From contig JAJNNX010000001.1 in assembly GCA_023159155.1 (NCBI GenBank), positions 3,038,001 through 3,102,000 on the forward strand: DNA of 64,000 nucleotides, given 5' to 3'. Below are positions 60,168 through 64,000 of the stretch, piece after piece (within the stretch, counting starts at the first letter, position 1; every line of letters begins with the position of its first letter). The translations under genes and the position numbers were made by a program. Origin of the DNA: Ustulina deusta (Eukaryota; Ascomycota; Sordariomycetes; Xylariales; Xylariaceae). Below the pieces are notes generated by a model. The model saw only the letters and a program-made list of their open reading frames with translations. It ran no database searches and was not told the origin of the DNA.

Positions 60168-61489
60168 GGATGGAAGAACCCACGAGAGCGAGAGTTACGC
60201 GACGACTTGTAATGTATAATATACCCTCAAAAGTGTAATATGTACCCGGAACAATATCCTAAACAGATCTCTTTAATCAGTATGAGTTGGTAGAAGCCAG
60301 TGCATGCGTTTTGAGGGCTCATTAGACGCTAGTATACGGGTACCTACTAACCTACATAGATAGATACATGCATGCTCGGTATATATACTGAGGTGGGTAA
60401 CACAAAGACAATGTGGTGCGTTTCAAGCTTATCGAGTGAATAAATACCCAGCTTCGCGACGTTGGAGATTAGCTGGGAATTTCAGCCAACGTAATAGTGA
60501 GAGGCTGCTGATTCGTCTCCCGCCAATTGTGAGGACACACAAACTATACCGGACGACCTTGATTAAAACTTCTCCACAGCCAATGAATATGTCGGGTAAG
60601 AAGGTAGTGAGATCCGACCCGAGTCTACATTAGTATGGATAGTTAGAGCTTAGGCAACTTGAAGTCGCCCGCAATGCCCATCACGGGTGCTAAGGAATTG
60701 CTCGAAGGCGCAGGGTGAGCAGAATCTGCACAGCATGAAATCCAAGCTACCATGATTGCTGTTCAATATTAAAAACGAAAAAGGTGAGGCGCTGGTTTAA
60801 CGCCCTGGTCAGATTCTATAGGTTCCATTTATTAGATACTGCAATTCACAATAGCAGGTTTGCACCGTCCTTGTTTCTTTTCCTCTTTGCTTGAATATAT
60901 AGAACATTGGTTGGTTTATTCGTCTTCTATCAACAATCCAACCTTTCTCTGGAGCTTCCGACTTAACCCGAAAACTCTTTGCTGGCTCTTTGGTATAACT
61001 TCGTTGCAATCATCCGTACTCTCGCGCCATAAGCCCCCATATTGCAACATATGATGGCGGTGCCTCCCCTATTTTATGCATTCACTTAGGCACTCCGGGG
61101 GCCTTAACAAAAAGGAAATCAAGGTAGAAGGGGTCAACGTTGCCGCCGATTTCGTAATTAAACAAGATATATGGTCCACCGCGGCCATCAAATGCAATAT
61201 TCTCCCACTCCACGGCGTGTCTCGGATCTCATGCGAGTTTGGCGCTGTCCAGAAGCTTCCTGCGAAGCCGGAGAAGACCGTCTTTGGTAAAACATAGGGG
61301 AAAAGGGATGAATATTTGGACAGTTCGGCGCAAAACAAATCACAGAGATCGGCGTGGCGGCTTGTCGGGAAGATACAGGTGGGTGAGTCATCGGCCAGAT
61401 CTAAAGCATTACTGGCAGCTGTGGATTATACGCTGGAAAACATTTTGGTGAGTTGTGTTCTCGACATTTGCCGATGCATGATGAACCGA
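60168..61489. other. Intergenic region between tsc10 and gna-1
   Basis: 3' flanks of the two convergent genes. Overlapping short frames in both strands (60809-61451) show no domain. Motif TACCTACTAACCTACATAG lies at about 60341-60359. No gene supported. Confidence 0.5.
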
Positions 61490-62848
61490 TCAGATCAGAC
61501 CGCATAATCGAAGGTTTTCTTGGATAATGATGTCTACGAAGTTGTCAGTGTTGATCTCTTTTTTTACCTAGCCATATATGGGGTTGCTCTTACCATTAAC
61601 AGCAGCCATGACGAACCGAATTTGTGTTGTATCAGTCGCGCAAGTGAAGTGCTGTTTGAAATAAAAAAGTCAGTAATCGCGATACATATAGAATCATGTG
61701 GAAAGTTTCGAAAGGGTATAGGAGCAACGGCTGAAAAACTCTCAAAATAGGAAAATAAATGGCCCAAGGATGCATACTGTGTAGATTTGCTTCGTCTCGT
61801 GCTGATTTAAGCTGACGAAGCGGTTTAGGATATAGTCGCAAGCGGCAGCATAATCCTCGCCACCTTCGTAGTCGGGGAAGTAGTTCTTCATGGGGCTAAC
61901 AGGAAGCTTCTCCTTGAATCGATCGATCTTGTTCAAGAACAAGATGATCGACGTCTTAATAAACCACCTCGAGTTGCAGATGGAGTCGAAGAGGGTCAGA
62001 GCTTCTTGCATACGATTGACTGTCTCATCTTCGAAGAGCAATTGATCGTACTCAGATATAGCAACCAGGAAGAGAATGGTCGTGACATTCTCAAAGCAGT
62101 GGATCCACTTCTTTCGCTCTGATCGCTGACCACCGACATCGAACATACGGTAGGTCAGATCACCAATAATAAAGGTTGTCTCAGTGATACCGGTTGTCTT
62201 GACTCGTGAGCGTAGGACGTCTTGATCGTTTGGCATGTAATCGGGCGTAGCGATACGTGCGATGTTATCGAAATAGCTTCAAATACGGTTAAAAACAATA
62301 CAAATCGCTTCGAGGCTAGCACTTACTATCTCGCTGAATCGTTTAGTTGATACTCTCGGGATCGCTTGAAGCACTCTTGGACACCACGGTCTTTCCACAG
62401 GGCTTCGATAGCGCTGCCAACTTCGGGAGGTAAGACGTCACCCTCAATTTGTGCGGGTTGCATGAAGATGGTCTGAACGTGGTACTCCATGCGTTGGTCC
62501 TCCAGTGGCAGTTCAAGCGATTCCATAGCCTCCAAGATGACGCGCATCGACTGGACGGTATTGCTGAAGATGATTTCCTTGAAGGATTCCCGCTCGTCGC
62601 GCGAATATCCGCCCTCATGGATCAGTTTCATCTGCTTCAAGATTGTCGACTTTCCGGATTCACCAGCACCTGTGGAGCCGGGTATTAATGATGGAACCGG
62701 AACTGACATCCTAAATTGCAATTTACTTACCCAGAAGAAGCATCTTGATCTCGTTGCGCTGCATCATCTTGTCCCGCTTCAATTGATTCTCAATCTCCTC
62801 ATTTCGGGCCTTGCCCTCCTTCTCCTCCGTGCTCATTCCACAGCCCAT
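61490..62848 (-). CDS. gna-1: Heterotrimeric G-protein alpha subunit, class I (GNA-1 type)
   Basis: Five exons (62848-62731, 62669-62327, 62276-61778, 61651-61594, 61533-61490) give 353 residues, the usual length. MGCGMS at the N-terminus carries the myristoylation Gly2 and palmitoylation Cys3. G1 is GAGESGKS (40-47, split by intron 1), switch I has RVKTTGITE (R178), switch II DVGGQ (Q204), then FLNKID and TCATDT. The end ENLRLCGLI has the Cys four from the end that pertussis toxin modifies. These features fit class I fungal G-alpha, which acts at the plasma membrane on adenylyl cyclase, growth, mating and development. The last two exons are short (58 and 44 bases). Very high agreement with Sordariomycete GNA-1, as remembered, supports the lineage call. 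Confidence 0.97.
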
Positions 62849-64000
62849 TTTGACGAGTGTGAAAGGGCCCTAGCAAGATCCTGATTCGCAATGTAGTTCA
62901 ACCGGGAGCACAGGGTCAGTGATGGGCAGTCGAGAGAGGCCGTGGTCTTGTGCTACAAAGTGAATATGATTAGCTGCCGAAGAGAACAAAGCAAATAAAG
63001 ACAAGGCGTGGTGGGCGATCAGCTGATGGATGTTTTGGTGGTGGTGATTGCGCGGGCACATTTCTTGCAACACATCGGGGTCTGTTTCTTTGAGAGGCGG
63101 CCAGGTTTCTACACACAAAGCAATGTGCATGCACGTAGCCACAATGCGGCAGAGCACGATAACGCAGGGGTAGGCAAAGTAACGACCGAGTACTGCAAAG
63201 TCGCGACAGACACGCCCGATGCTGGACGTTGAGGGTCAGGTTGTTATTGACCGTTGTGGCAGAGACGACGACTCGGTGGTTACGCGCTGTTGCTTGTGCG
63301 TGAATGATGATGGCGGATGATATCAAGATTTGGTGCAGCAAAAAGTTGGACAGTAACTTACCAAAGCAGCGACTTCTTTAGATGGATGGGAGGCGTTGAA
63401 CACAAAGCGATAGGCTGATGATGGACCACCAGAAGGAGAGAGCGACGAAGATGATGAGAGTGGACGACGAGGAGGGAAAAAGGAAAAAAGGGCGGTTGAG
63501 CGAGATTGTGACCGGGGGCGGAGATGGATTGGGCAGACAGTAGACAGTGCAGGATGGTGTACAAGGGAAAAGGCCGTGTCTTGCTGGGTATACAAGGTAC
63601 CTACCGCACACTAGCTGGACCTGAGTGGAGTGGCCAGGCTAGTTGGCTGGCCACTGGAAGTAATTAGCCAGTTACCAATGACGGCCACTACCTGCATGTA
63701 GGTAGGTGCACCTGTAGATAATTTTACAGGCGTACAGTAGTGTAGTGTAGGAGCCTCCTAGTTTAGTGGAAATACAGTACTGTACGCTAGAGTACTATGT
63801 ATAGGCAGGGACTGATTTAACGGGGAATCCCTGGTGCTTCAGCTCAATTCGCTAATCCAATATGGGAAGTGTTCTCGGTGATTGCCTCTACACATCATGA
63901 CTAGGGAGTCGTCTATGTGCTACATTAGTGTGCTGTAGGACAAGTTCAATGCTTTCGCTTTGCAGGCTACCTTCCCACTACCTAGATGCCCTACTGGTAT
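62849..64000 (-). promoter_or_regulatory. gna-1 upstream region with possible 5'-UTR intron
   Basis: A consensus donor GTAAGT on the minus strand at 63361-63356 and a CTTTGTAG acceptor ending at 62953 could define a 409-base leader intron. Further upstream are C/T-rich tracts (63390-63560) and TACCTAC/TAGGTAGG words (63690-63710). I see no other gene to the right edge. Confidence 0.35.

Overview
This window looks like chromosomal DNA of a filamentous ascomycete (Pezizomycotina, probably Sordariomycetes). Genes are cut by short GT-AG introns (mostly 50-150 bases). The G-alpha subunit is the class I fungal type ending CGLI. There is a HET-domain relic, and typical mould genes are present: a Tea4/Bud14-like SH3 protein, GH16, GH18 and GH64 enzymes, and a C2H2 plus fungal-domain transcription factor. 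Long intergenic stretches carry TACCTA/TAGGTA-type short repeats. I cannot name the species. All exon coordinates were worked out by hand from splice signals and reading-frame continuity.

Layout. 1-114: first 38 codons of a VOC (glyoxalase/dioxygenase fold) protein running off the left edge. 1270-4599 (-): Tea4/Bud14-like polarity protein. 6552-8028 (-): secreted GH18 chitinase-like enzyme. 11511-12452 (+): small acidic low-complexity protein. 17197-21172 (-): SH3-RasGEF of the Cdc25 type. 26427-28830 (-): decayed HET gene. 29555-30856 (-) and 32031-34391 (+): an unidentified coiled-coil protein divergent from an intact Hsp70-like ATPase, with a tandem repeat between them. 35600-36251: decayed membrane-protein gene. 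42650-45361 (+): C2H2 regulator behind a long leader. 47211-48432 (+): GPI-type GH16 glucanase. 51861-53621 (+): GH64-type beta-1,3-glucanase-like protein with one unresolved splice junction. 54690-56150 (-): Rae1/Gle2. 56637-58625 (-): Sas10/Utp3. 58972-60167 (+): 3-ketodihydrosphingosine reductase (Tsc10). 61490-62848 (-): G-alpha (GNA-1 type).

The window alternates conserved housekeeping or signalling blocks (1-5 kb, 17-21 kb, 42-45 kb, 54-63 kb) with an accessory stretch at about 24-42 kb. That stretch holds the HET relic, the Hsp70-like/coiled-coil pair, diverged tandem repeats, an AT-rich patch and decayed coding sequence. The G-alpha, RasGEF and Tea4-like proteins belong to growth and polarity signalling. 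The three glycoside hydrolases act on chitin or beta-glucan, i.e. wall remodelling or digestion of other fungi. Rae1, Sas10 and Tsc10 are core mRNA export, ribosome assembly and sphingolipid functions.

The best candidate for something little described is the divergent Hsp70-like/coiled-coil pair with its triplicated upstream repeat, next to a HET relic. I see no clear tRNA, rRNA, CRISPR array or complete transposon.
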